From Brachionus rotundiformis (Eukaryota > Rotifera > Eurotatoria > Ploima > Brachionidae): a stretch of DNA of 57,004 bases. The position numbers and the translations under genes were made by a program. This document shows, in pieces, positions 33,668 to 45,140 of this stretch. The notes beneath the pieces were generated by a model. The model was not told the DNA's origin. It did no database searches and saw only the letters and a program-made list of their open reading frames with translations. The stretch covers positions 831,147 through 888,150 of the forward strand of contig JAESIW010000064.1 in the NCBI GenBank assembly GCA_016802295.1, read 5' to 3'. Positions within the stretch are counted from its first letter, which is position 1; every line of letters begins with the position of its first letter.

Positions 33668-34216
33668 TTTCGATCAAATTTTAAAATAAGTATAGACCTT
33701 TTTTTTAATGAGTTGTCGTTTCTTGAAATTGACAAATGTTCAATGTTTTTAAAAAAAAGCAAAACTTAAGAATCATTTTATTAGTTTTGATGATTGTATG
33801 AAAAAAAAATCAATTCTATTTCATATTTAAATTTACATTTTATGTTTTTTAAATTTTTTAAATTATATTTAAAAAATACTAATTGTTTATCTTTTATAAT
33901 TTTTGTTTATTTTGCAAATGTATTTTTAGAATTAACGATAATTTAATTATATAAAGGGTAAAAATTCAAATAATTTGAATAAAAAAATAATTTTAAACCA
34001 AAATATTTATTTCTAATCATTATTTTTTCTAAACCAAATATTAATTTAGAATGTTGATAAACCAATATATATTAAAAGAAGCGAATGTGAAAGATTGATA
34101 TAATAAAATTTTAATTATTTTATCTAAAAGTTTAACTAATAAATTAAAATCCTAAAACATGTAAATTAAAAAATAAATTCCTTATATCATTAAATAGTAA
34201 AATTTTCATATTGATT
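33668..34216. other. intergenic, nothing seen
   Basis: AT-rich spacer between two minus-strand genes. Confidence 0.4.
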
Positions 34217-35803
34217 CTAAATTTTATTTAATCTAAGACCGGTTTTTCTCCAAGCATCAGTTAAGGCAAAAACCAAATTTTCAATCATTTCCATGGTATG
34301 ATGTGGGTTTGGCACAATTCTGAGCCTTTCCTCTCCTTTGGGAACAGTTGGATAGTTAATAGACTGAATGTAAATGCCATGATCATTTAGCAAATGATCA
34401 CATATTTCACCGGCAGCTTTTACATCACCAACCATCACAGGAACAATGTGACTGGGACTGTTCATAACCGGAAAACCAGCTCTTATAAGCTTTTCTTTTA
34501 CAATTCGAGAATATAACTGATGTTTGGCTCTTAATTCTCTTCCTTCATCGCTTCGACTTATCTCTATAGAAGCCAATGAACCAGCCAACACTGTCGGCGG
34601 CAATGAGGTTGTGAAAATAAAACCTGATCCATAACTTCTTACAGTATCAATCAAATTTGAGGAAGCTGCAATATAACCACCAATGTTACCAAAAGCCTTT
34701 CCTAAAGTTCCAGTAATTATATCCATTTTTTCCAACACACAATCTCTTTCTCCGATACCAGCGCCATTTTCTCCATATAAACCGACTGCGTGTACCTCGT
34801 CAATATAAGCAATGCCGCCATATTTGTGTGTTATATCACACATTCTATGCAGATCGCATATACTTCCATCCATTGAATGAACTGACTCAAAAGCGACTAT
34901 TTTTGGAGTATCAGTTGGCAACTTTTTAAGAAGATACTCTAAATGCTCACAATCATTATGTTTAAAAATTGTTTTTGGAATGCCACTGTTTCTAATTCCT
35001 TGTATCATAGAAGCATGATTTCCAGAATCGCTTAAAATGTGACATTTTGGCAGCATTCTAGCCAAGGTATACAACGTTGTGTCATTGGCAACATAGCAAG
35101 ATGTAAATAAAAGTGCTGATTCCTTTTGATGTAATCTTGCCAATTCTTCCTCAAGTTTGTAATGAAGGGGGGTCGATCCACTTATGTTTCTAGTACCGCC
35201 CGATCCAGCTCCATATTTCCAAACAGCTTCGGCAACTTTCGATTGAACATATGGATGACGGCCCAGTCCTAAATAATCATTGCTGCACCAAATTGTTATG
35301 TCCTTAACTTTATCTACAGTATGCTCTTGTACCAGAGGAAATGATTCAGCATGACGAATCACTTTTTTAAAATACCGATAAGAACCATCTTTTTTCTTTT
35401 CATCTATTTTTTGACCAAAAAATTTCCCATAGTCGAATAGTTCAGTATTTTCATGCGGTCGTCGCTTGTGTCTGTGCACATTTAATCTCAGCATTGACTG
35501 GGCATCATTTTCAACCAAATCATGTTCCGACCTTTTTCTTATGATTCTATTAAATTTTAAATTTTCAACTTGTTTAAAAAATGGACAATCCATAGTGTCG
35601 GTGCAGTTGAACGGAACTCTGTTATCGGTATCAGATTTAGGACAATGTCTTAGAGAGTGGTCCAAAGGATTTGACACAGTTACCAAAGTACGATGAGCAA
35701 GAATCATAAATGGGCATCTTTCGATGGCTTTTGAAACGGATGCTGCATTTTTGTTCAATTCCGTAACAGAAAACTGTGATAAATATCTACATTTTAGTAG
35801 CAT
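34217..35803 (-). CDS. ALAS: 5-aminolevulinate synthase
   Basis: One uninterrupted frame of 528 residues. ALAS is the PLP enzyme that condenses glycine and succinyl-CoA in the mitochondrial matrix, the first step of haem synthesis in animals. Signatures: ITIWCSNDYLGLGRHP, YGAGSGGTRNISGS, SDSGNHASMIQGIRNS, AYIDEVHAVGLYG, and the PLP-binding Lys369 in TGTLGKAFGNIGGY. The N-terminal region of about 120 residues is basic, fitting a mitochondrial targeting and linker segment. It carries three Cys-Pro motifs (Cys30 in RCPFM, Cys54 in HCPKS, Cys73 in DCPFF), the form of haem-regulatory motifs in ALAS precursors. It has no introns, while nearly all neighbours have many; it could be an old retrocopy that remains functional. 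Confidence 0.96.
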   Translation of the reverse strand: MLLKCRYLSQFSVTELNKNAASVSKAIERCPFMILAHRTLVTVSNPLDHSLRHCPKSDTDNRVPFNCTDTMDCPFFKQVENLKFNRIIRKRSEHDLVENDAQSMLRLNVHRHKRRPHENTELFDYGKFFGQKIDEKKKDGSYRYFKKVIRHAESFPLVQEHTVDKVKDITIWCSNDYLGLGRHPYVQSKVAEAVWKYGAGSGGTRNISGSTPLHYKLEEELARLHQKESALLFTSCYVANDTTLYTLARMLPKCHILSDSGNHASMIQGIRNSGIPKTIFKHNDCEHLEYLLKKLPTDTPKIVAFESVHSMDGSICDLHRMCDITHKYGGIAYIDEVHAVGLYGENGAGIGERDCVLEKMDIITGTLGKAFGNIGGYIAASSNLIDTVRSYGSGFIFTTSLPPTVLAGSLASIEISRSDEGRELRAKHQLYSRIVKEKLIRAGFPVMNSPSHIVPVMVGDVKAAGEICDHLLNDHGIYIQSINYPTVPKGEERLRIVPNPHHTMEMIENLVFALTDAWRKTGLRLNKI

Positions 35804-38173
35804 TTTCCGAAATTTTTATGTAATTCTTTTTTAAGCTTCTACGAAGAATTAAATTATTAGAAGAATTAAGAAAATAATAAAGAAAGCCTTTTAAAAATCA
35901 AATTTTAAACTATTGTATATTTAAGAAAATTGACACGAGAATTTTACAGATGTATTTGGAATTCATTCATTATAATCTATCTACTCCAAAAGCTTATAGT
36001 GGTTTAGTTTTTTAAATTGGCGCAAACAAGTTTCTTAGCAAGCTCGATAGACTTTATCGAGGTTTACATAACTTAATAGAATAACAATATATTAAATATT
36101 TTTCTTTATATTATAATTTTTTAAATAAAATTTGCAATATAAATTTATTCCATTGTAAGTCTATTTACATATATAGCTCGGCTTTGAAATATTACAATCA
36201 AGCATTTTGGAATCAATTTTTTGCTAGAATTTAAAGAATTTGATTGCGATTCAAGTTACATAAAGCCTTTCGAAAATAATTATTTAATTATTTAAAAATG
36301 ATTTAGTTCACATTTTAAAATTTATCTAATATTATAAAATGATATTTTGAAATCAATCTTTCGAATAATAAAGAAAATATTAAAAATTAAAAATGTAATT
36401 ACTGGGGCGCATTTTCAAAAGGCGCTATCTTAACCTATTTACTTATCTTTTGAGCTAAAAATAAAACTTAACAATCAAACTTTGAGGATTAAATAAATTT
36501 GAAATTTAAATATCATCTTAATTTGTTTGTTTGTAATTAGTTTAGTTTCTACGTCCGCCCTGAAGGTGGAGTTAAACAAAATTGTATTAACCTGGCTTAA
36601 AGAAAGGTCTAGTCTATTTTTTAAAATAAAAATCGTAAATTAATTCCAGAAAAAAACTAAATCCTAATTCTTTATTTCAATGTATTCTCAAATTTTTCTT
36701 TAATTTTTAATTTCATCTAATTTCAACAGCTATAACTAAATTCTTGATAGAATTTTCGTCAAGTAGAACTATTAATTACATAAAAATTGATTGTAGCTTA
36801 CTCTGAAAATAAAACTCAATTCGTATTGAGAATTTTTAAAAATATATACACTTAATATATTATTTTTTTATATCATGATATTTAAAATATAAGAATTATT
36901 ATGCTTTTTTCTCAATCATTATTTTTGTTTAGACATTAATTTACCTATTTGATATATTTTTAAAATTAATTTAAGACCTTGGAAAAAAATCATCTAATTA
37001 TCATAGGAAAATTTAATATAATATTATAATTAAATATTCTACGGTTGTTAAATCTATTGAAAGGATTTCCCCATTTTTAAAATAGTCTTTAAATTTTGAT
37101 TTACCAAATTCACTATATTATAAATTAAATAGCATTGTGCGAATCGAGGAAATAATTAAAAATTAAATAGCAGATAAAATTTTTACTTTTTGCTAAAAAT
37201 CAATTTCATGTTTTTTAAATATAACAATTTTATAGATATCATATCAATTTTATTTGAATTTATAAAATATTAAGCTTTTAGTATTTATATAAATTAAAAT
37301 GTTTAAATATCATAAAATAAATAGTTGTGTTTTTAATTGTTAACTTCTTTTCCATCATTAATTTATATAGTCCTTTATAAGCGAATTGCTTTTAAACTTT
37401 TAAAAAAATTGATTTAAAATAAATATGGAACAAAAATCCAAAATAATGTTTTGGCAATCTCTAAACGATTTTCATTTGATTAGTTGGAATAGCCAAAATA
37501 AGAAGCATATTTTGATAACTATAGAACAATTTACTGTCTATGAAAAATGTCACATTTCACTTAATTAAAGAAATCTTGGCCTAAATAAAACAATCAAAGT
37601 TAAATTTTTGAACTATTACATTTGATTTTTGCCAAAAGGCAAAATTTGACTCTGAACTTGAGCACTTAATTAGAAGACCTCCAACAAAAAATCACTTAGC
37701 CAATGATGCGACAATTTTTTCACATTCCAGATTCAGTTTTGACCTTTTCTAAATTAAAAAAATAGTTTTTACTTCAAAAAAGATTCAAATTTTAAAACTA
37801 ACATTGAAAAATAAAGCTTATTTCAAATAAATTCATTAGTTTTTTATTATCAATCCTTATTTCTTTCTTTTTCATTGATTATTTTGAATAACTTTAAAAA
37901 TTCTAAATTTGGATTAAACAATTTTTTTATCATTTTTCAAGTTTCTAAGATATTTATAAATATCACATGATAGACAACAATTTGAATCTAAAAAATCCTA
38001 AATTTTTAAATTTTATTTTTTTCTAAAATAAAGACTGAATGATCACCAAATTCATAATTCACTATCATGTTGTGTTTTATAAGGACAACAATAAATTGGC
38101 AATAAATTGAATCTAATAATTTACAGTGACTTTTTTTTAAGAAAATTAAATTTAAAAATCAAAGTTTTTAATT
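35804..38173. other. AT-rich divergent intergenic region
   Basis: About 2.4 kb between ALAS (-) and SLC26 (+). Mostly A/T. A less AT-rich patch at 36545-36610 holds the hairpin-like ccgccctgaaggtgg and is unexplained. A 46-codon ATG ORF at 37425 looks like chance. No gene supported. Confidence 0.4.
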
Positions 38174-41053
38174 ATGCAAAAAACACAAAAGCCTTACAAA
38201 ATAGACCCAAGTTTAGAAGTTGATATAAGTATCAATCGTCCGGCATATAATCAAGCCAAATTTGAGCAAAACTATAATGTAAAGGCTTTTCAGGGATTTA
38301 GCATTTGGTATTTTCTTCGTGACATTGTTGTCAAAAGCTGTTATCCAGGAAAAAAGTGTATGCAAAATACAATTGTCAATCGAATACCAATTATTGGATG
38401 GCTGAGAGAATATAATTTTCGTGAATGGCTAGTGTCTGATTTGTTCGCTGGTATTACAGTTGGTATAATGCACATACCCCAAGGAATGGGATATGCACTT
38501 TTGGCTGAAGTGCCGCCAATATACGGGCTTTATACTTCGTTTTTTCCGTCCTTAATTTATTTAATATTTGGAACTTCACGACAAATATCCGTTGGCACAT
38601 TGGCAATAACTTGTATAATGGTTGGAACATTAGTTACTGATTTTGAAAAAAAAATCATTCCTCCAGACGTTCATAATTCAACTGTTCTTAATCAAATTCT
38701 TTATTCTAATTTTCATACTGATGATAGAACCAAAATAAAAATTCTCATCGCTACAGCAAGTGCTTTTGGTGTTGGAGTCATTCAATTGATAATGTTTATT
38801 TTTCAACTTGGATTTTTAACAGCATATTTTAGTGAGCCAATGTTAAATGGATTAGTAGCTGGTAAATTTTAGCTGTAAATTGTTATTAAAATAAAATCCT
38901 ATTTCAAAGGTAGTGCAATACATGTTTTAACTTCCCAAATAAAATCATTGCTTGGTATTTCAGTGCCGAATTTATTCGGAATTTTAAAAATTCCAAAAGT
39001 ATTTTAAATTTAATAAATTAGCCATGTTTTATTTATTTTAAAATTTAATTTATAGACATGGTATAATATATTACTTAATATTCCAAAATCAAACTTAGCA
39101 ACTGTTATCATATCTGTTATTTGTATAACAATATTACTAGTAGTCAAAATACATGTTAATCAACGATATGCCAAAAAAATGATAGGTAACTTAACTAAAA
39201 AACCAATGGAAAAAATTACTAAACAGCAATTACGCTTTAAAAGCTCCATTCCCAACAGAAATCATAGTGGTATGTTTTTTTTATAAAAGACATAAAGATT
39301 AAAAAATAGCTTAAATCATCATTTTTTAAAGGTTATTTTTGGTACATTGATTTCATATTTGGCAAAATTCAATGAAAGATTTCATGTTAAAATTATAGGA
39401 TCGGTTAAATCAGGGTTTTTATTTTATAAATAAATTTTTTGATTTTAAATGACTAAAATATCTTTAGAATACCATCGCCGGAACCTCCTGCATTCTATCT
39501 AATTCAAGATATGATAGTTCCATGCTTTTTGATAGCAATTGTTTCATTTGCCATCAATTTTTCACTTTGTGATTTATTTTCAAAAACACATCATTATAAG
39601 ATAAATCCAACACAAGAGCTCTTGGCCTATGGCGCAAGCAATGTATTTTCATCTTTTTTTTCCTGTTTTGTCAGTGCTGGCTCGCTTGGAAGATCGTGTG
39701 TTCAAAATAATGCTGGTGGAAAAACTCAAGTGACCTCAATATTTTCATGCATTATTCTGGCTCTTGTATTGGGATTTATAGCTCCGTTATTTGAGTGCTT
39801 ACCAAAGGCATGTCTAGCCTCAATTGTCGTAGTTGCCTTACAAGGTCTGATAAAAAAAATCGGCGAATTGAGTTTCTATTGGAAGATAAACAAGATCGAA
39901 TTCGTAAATTAGAAAATAATATTTTTATTTAATATTTATTTAATTTTTTTCCATAGTGGCAATTTTTAATAACATTTTTGTCAGTTGTTTTGCTTGATAT
40001 TGACATAGGTCTTGGAATTGGAGTCGCATTTTATATTTTAATTCATCTAATAAGATCATCTAAGTAAATTAGAAATAAATCGAAATTTTTAATAATCATG
40101 TGTCTTTAAGGCCGTATTCCACTTTATTAGGCAATATACCAGGAACTGAATTGTACAAAGACATAAAGCTTTACACAGAAGTAGATTTATATAATTAAAT
40201 ATAATATTTTACATTGAAAATTGTTAAAAAATTAAGGCTATTGAAATAGATCAGATTAAAATAGTCCGCGTTCAAGCTGAACTTCATGCTTCGAATACTG
40301 AACAATTTAAGAATGAAATATTCAAGCTTACCGAAACAAAACCACAAGATCTTTTAGAAATGAGAGAAAAAATAAAGAATGAAAAGAAAAAATTGATTAA
40401 AAAGAGCCAAAGTTCAAAACTTAAAAAAGTAAATTTTTCAAATAAGTTAAAAATAAAGTTTTAATTTAATATTTTAACTAGATTTTACCAAGTTTTATTG
40501 GTAGTTATAATTTTAAAAAAAATGATATGATGGTTTATGGATTAGAAAACAGAAATTTTCAAGATAGTTCTTCAAATTTTCAAAACTCAACAATTCAAAT
40601 AGAACATGATATAATAAGAGACAACCTTACTGATTCTCCTGATTTTAAAGGGGCTGATGAAGAAGTGGCTTGTAATTTTAAGTTTTTAATAATCGATTGT
40701 TCTCCAATTCCATTCATTGACTCGGTCGGTGTTAAGACAATCAAGCAGGTATTAATTATATAAATTTAAAAATTTTTTTTTCCTACAAATTTATTTTCCT
40801 AGCTTATTTCTGATTTTAAAGACATCGGAGTTAAAACATATCTGTCCGATTGTAATGGTATGATTTAGGAAAATCTTAAAAATTTAAACAAATAGTAAAA
40901 ATTATCCTTTTAGATGCTATAATTGATAGATTTAAGTGTATGGATACTGCAAGACCAGCAAGTGAACAAAATTCTGAATTTTATGATGAAAATATATTTT
41001 ATTTATCAATTCATGACGCAGTTGTACATGCCAAAAATCAATTGAATTATTAA
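38174..41053 (+). CDS. SLC26-family anion transporter
   Basis: About a dozen exons from ATG 38174 to TAA 41051-41053. SLC26 proteins are membrane transporters that exchange sulfate, chloride, bicarbonate or similar anions. The first exon gives FREWLVSDLFAGITVGIMHI and PQGMGYALLAEVPPIYGLYTS, then FGTSRQISVGTLAI, the family signature around TM1-TM3. Later exons give APFPTEIIVVIFGTLISYLA (its first bases form a 26-bp exon), IPSPEPPAFYLIQDMIVPCF, YGASNVFSSFFSCFVSAGSLGR and FLSVVLLDIDIGLGIGVAFY. A cytoplasmic STAS domain follows: YSTLLGNIPGTELYKDI, KIVRVQAELHASNTEQFKN, a Lys-rich insert, FLIIDCSPIPFIDSVGVKTI, DFKDIGVKTYLSDCN, and the end IHDAVVHAKNQLNY. Which anion it carries cannot be told from the sequence. 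All core parts are present. Confidence 0.93.
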
Positions 41054-41782
41054 TATCATTTGTTGCTCAATTTTAATTGATTATTTCTCTATACACAAAA
41101 AATATTGTTACTTAAGCCAACTTTTAAATATCTTCTGAACAAAAATAATATTTTTTTAATTTAGTTTGCGAATATAAATTTTTGTTTACATTTATCTGCT
41201 AAAGTGATTGATTTTTTAAATAATACCATGAAATTAGCTTATTTCTGTAGATTTTTAAAGAATATTAAATGATAAAATGATCTAAAGCTTGATTGAATTT
41301 GTCAGCAAAATATAAAATTATGCTTTGTTGCTTATCTAATCATCATGATCTTAGTGTATATGAAATTTAAATTAATCTTAAAAAATACTTAAATTTTATA
41401 ATGTTATTAGTTTAAAAAACTTAATTATTAATTTTTATTTTATTCGTAATAAACCAGTTTAACCATTTTCATTCTTAAAAAAATAAAAAAATTTATAATT
41501 ACATATATAGTTTTTATTTAGCTAATCAATAAAATTAAATATTTTATCCCTTTATTTTCTGGTTTTTAATTTTTAATTTAAATATTTACCAATAGTTTTT
41601 ATTTAAAAAAATCGTTGAAATGTTTTAAGAAAGGCCAATATTTGAAATTTATCAATTTATCATATAAAGATAACTAAAAAAATATTATCAAATAATTACT
41701 TTAGACAAAAATAATATCTGTTGATTTTTTTTAATTCAATTCACTTTTTTTTAAATAATCAAATTCAAAATGGCACAAAAAT
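41054..41782. other. convergent intergenic region
   Basis: AT-rich spacer; no feature beyond expected 3' ends. Confidence 0.4.
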
Positions 41783-42664
41783 TTATTTATGGGCTGGATT
41801 ATTTTCTGAGAACGTTTGAACAGATCTTGATTTGAATCCGGTTCGATCTTTAAAGGAAAAAACTTTATCGAAAAATATATTCATTTATTTAAAACTAATT
41901 ACCTTGAGTATTCATTAAAAAACTGTTTAATTCGGACATGTCTTGTTTAAAACTTTCAAGAGCCTTTTTATTTGATTTAATATAAACAAGCTCGGGTTTT
42001 TTTCTATGCACAAAAACACCATATTTGTTTAATATTTTTGAATCAATAGTATCATTTCTAAACATTTATTCATTTAAAAATTAAAAACATATTGTAAATA
42101 ATTTTCGAATACCTATTGAATCTTGCTCCAGTAAGAAAATAATGAGCAGAATAGTTATCATATGTAGTGAAGTCATATTTTTTCTTTGATGTTACAATGT
42201 TTTTTTGCGTTTCTTCTAATTTTCGTCGATACCTGGCTTTTTCAATTGGTGTATCTCTAATTATTGGCAAATGGTACACTCTTTCTTTTAAAATTCTTTT
42301 TAAAATTTAATAATAAATTTAATAATATCAAAAAGATAAGTAATATTTACTGTGATCGCGTGGGGATTCCAGTGGGAGAATCCTCGTAAAGATTGTCATT
42401 GTGAAATTTTACTTCGGTTTTGTCCAAATATTGTAAAAGGGGATTAAAATGCTGAGGTAACTTTTCGCGGTGGGTATAGTAATTCGAATAGCTGAACATT
42501 GCTGGCTCCAGCTTGCGTCCATTTTTGTAATTAATCGGCTTTAAAATGGCCTCGAATTGAGATGACTTAGTGTGGTTGGTTTCTAATTCATCGTTGGACC
42601 TATTCAGATTATAGTTAATAGATGGAGGCCTTTTATCAGCCATTGTATCGATTGGTAAATCCAT
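41783..42664 (-). CDS. unrecognised Tyr/Asn/Arg-rich protein
   Basis: Four minus-strand exons join in phase to 238 residues: first exon 42664 down to about 42350, a second with KERVYHLPIIRDTPIEKARY, a third with YGVFVHRKKPELVYIKSNKK, and a last ending SENNPAHK at the stop (41783-41785). All three introns have clean GT/AG ends and matching phase, so the gene is real. The protein has no signal peptide, membrane helix or obvious globular core. It is rich in Tyr, Asn, Arg and Pro with short aromatic motifs (FSYSNYYTHREKLP, YDNYSAHYFLTGARFNR). Such composition is common in axonemal microtubule-associated proteins, but I do not recognise a specific family, so that is only a guess. An inverted repeat with a forkhead-like core lies about 200 bp upstream. 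Confidence 0.75.
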
Positions 42665-43725
42665 ATTTCAGGGCACTTTTGTCAAAAAATAAAACTAATT
42701 TTATACAAATTCATAAATTTCAGCAATTTGACGAAAAACAAAAATAAAAAGGAAAATAGAAAAAAAAGCTCTTAGTATTTATTCTTGTTAAATAGACTTT
42801 GACAACCTTGAACGGCTTTTATGTATTAGGCTTTATTTTCAAAACGTAAAAGACAAGTACAGTTGTTGCTAAACAACAGAGCTAAATTATTTTTTTATAA
42901 TTTTGTATCTAAAAACTTTCTTTTCAAATCTTACATAAAAATTAATTTAAACTAAATTTTTGTCCCAAAAACTTTATTAATTTTGGCAAATTTAATTTGC
43001 ATTTAGCATAACTTATATTTATTAACCCAGTTGCTAATAAAGTCTAAACTTATGAACAGAAAAATAAAAAAAATATCGATAATTATGAAAAATCAAAATT
43101 TTACCTCATTCTCTTTTTCTTTAATTTACATTGAGAGTTGGCCATATGATCTTGATTAAACATGTGATATAAAATCAAATTCCAGGTTTATTTTTTTGGA
43201 TTAAGAGCATTAAGTTTACTTTGAATGAATTCCGCACATTTTTAAAATTTTTCAACATGATCTCTTCTAAAAAATTTTTTATTATATTTAAATCTTAAAA
43301 AAATTAAATTCTAGATTAGTTCGAAATTAAAAATTTATATGCCATCTAGAAATTTTAATGGTAAATATACAGAATTTGTTGGATTATGATTGCAAAATTT
43401 AAATTTCTAAAGATAAGAATATAATTAAATCATTTTTAATTAAAAATTGAAAATTAAAAAAAACAACTTAGCAAATGAACATCTGAGGCAACACCTGTCA
43501 TGATCAAATTGCATAACTCCTCAGAAGCTAATTAAATCTTGGAAAGAGTTTTAAAATTAATAAAATTTAAGTCAAAATGTCTGTTGTTTTTCCCCAATTT
43601 AAAATCCCATCGTGTTATTTCTAATTTAATTTTATCTTTAATAAGAAAAATTATTGCTTTTGAAAATATTAAATTTAGTGAAATATTTTTCCAACCATTT
43701 GAAATATAAACAAACAAATATTTCT
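42665..43725. other. intergenic region with possible promoter element
   Basis: Upstream of the minus-strand gene ending at 42664. It holds the inverted repeat GTTGTT-GCTA-AACAAC (42862-42877), which includes a forkhead-like TAAACAA. The rest is AT-rich. An open minus frame at 43532-43729 has no supporting splice sites or family match. Confidence 0.35.
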
Positions 43726-44165
43726 TCAAAATTTAATTTGAGCCCTAAGTATTCTTAGATTTAATAAATTTTTCTTTTTCGAATAGAAATTGTATAATCT
43801 TTTCGCTAATTCGTCGTTTACGAAACTAATTTCAATAATTTCAATAGTAGGAATTTCATCTATATAAAGATTAATCCCATAGAAAAAATTGAACCCATTT
43901 AGTCCTAAAATATAAATTAGCTTCTTATAATGAAACTTTTATAATTAGTCATATGAAAGAAATATAGGCAAATTATATTTTTTCAAAAAAATAGTTAAGT
44001 GTTTCTAGTTTGTCAGTTTTGACCAGCATTTAGAATCATTAAGAAGCCTTTAATAAAGAAATTTCAAGTTGTTCTCATCGCATATGCTTCACGAAATATT
44101 ATTTTTGCTTTTAATCGATAATATTCAAACAGGTAAAGATGGTCGAATTCATTTATGACGATTCA
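43726..44165 (-). pseudogene. coding-like fragments, possibly a decayed gene
   Basis: Two minus-strand pieces look more protein-like than the surroundings. One (about 44064-44162) reads NEFDHLYLFEYYRLKAKIIF before a stop. The other (43726-43904) follows an acceptor tattttag and reads LNGFNFFYGINLYIDEIPTI, then FVNDELAKRLYNFYSKKK, ending at TGA (43726-43728). No splice donor joins them in frame. They may be exons of an unrecognised gene or remains of a mobile element. Confidence 0.2.
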
Positions 44166-45140
44166 TCGATAAAAAAATAATTAAAATTTTTTAATCAAGT
44201 ATAAAAATTTATGAATCAAATTGATAAATCATGCATTTAAACAATTTGAATTGATTGACTGGTCAATTGAATTCTTTATCTTTAAAGTTAATTTTTTAAT
44301 TTATAACTTTAAGAGGATTTGTTGCTCACAAAATTGGTTTATCACGAGAAAATTGTTCTTTTTCATTTTTTTAATAAATTTTTATGATCAGTTTTTTTGA
44401 CAATAATTTTTTTTTAATTTATAATCTCATTATCTTTTTGTTAAATCGTGATAATAAAAATAAGAAAAGTTTTAAAAATGTGAGAGATTTTGTTTGTACT
44501 AATTTTTTTATATTTGACAATTTTAAACTGAGATTATTCGAGTATTCACAAAAAACTACTAGCAATTATTTTAGAATATTATATCTTAATACATTTTTAT
44601 AATTTTTTTGAGCATATTTTTAAATTTATACAATTTATCTTTTATTTGTTTAAAAAAATCTAATTTAGCACATACATAAAAAATTTGGGCACAAAAGTCG
44701 TTTACTCTATGATTTAAACCATCGTATTAAAAGCTCATTCTCTAAAAGAAAATTTATAAATTCTAAATAGTAATTCAAAATATACAAAATTCAAATCCTA
44801 ATTTTAAATTAAGATTTATTGAGTAATTTTTTAATTGGTTGTTAATAGATTTGATCACGACTCAAATGAAATTTTGGGATGAAAATATTTTCCAGTTTAC
44901 GTTTAGAATAGAAAATAATTATTCAGAGTTTAGTTTAGTGTTAAATTTTCAAACCAATTAGGAAAAATAAGTTTGTCATTTTTAAAAATAGATTTTTAAA
45001 TGAAATTTGATAAGAATTTAAAATTTAAGTTAAGACATAAATTTTACTCATAACTAAATAAACAATTAAACTTAGATTAGAAAAAATAATTAATTCAGGA
45101 TTGTTTTTTGGAAAAAAAAATTTAAAAATACATCTTCTAA
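44166..45140. other. AT-rich intergenic region
   Basis: Upstream of TSEN34. Nothing recognised; the Phe/Asn/Lys-rich open frame at 44384-44602 is what A/T-rich noise gives. Confidence 0.4.

Noticed and set aside
22588..35803. Apparent metabolic cluster (two AKR-like genes, MDH1B, PFK, ALAS)
   Set aside because: Genes are on both strands with separate spacers and serve unrelated pathways; no sign of co-regulation. Coincidental neighbourhood.
37425..37565. 46-codon ATG ORF before SLC26
   Set aside because: Short, no recognisable motif, no splice signals; chance in a 2.4-kb AT-rich spacer.
43532..43729. 65-codon minus-strand frame
   Set aside because: No family match or splice sites; lies just downstream of the coding-like fragment at 43726 and reads as A/T-rich noise.
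44384..44602. 72-codon plus-strand frame
   Set aside because: Phe/Asn/Lys-rich composition expected from A/T-rich noise; no splice or family support.
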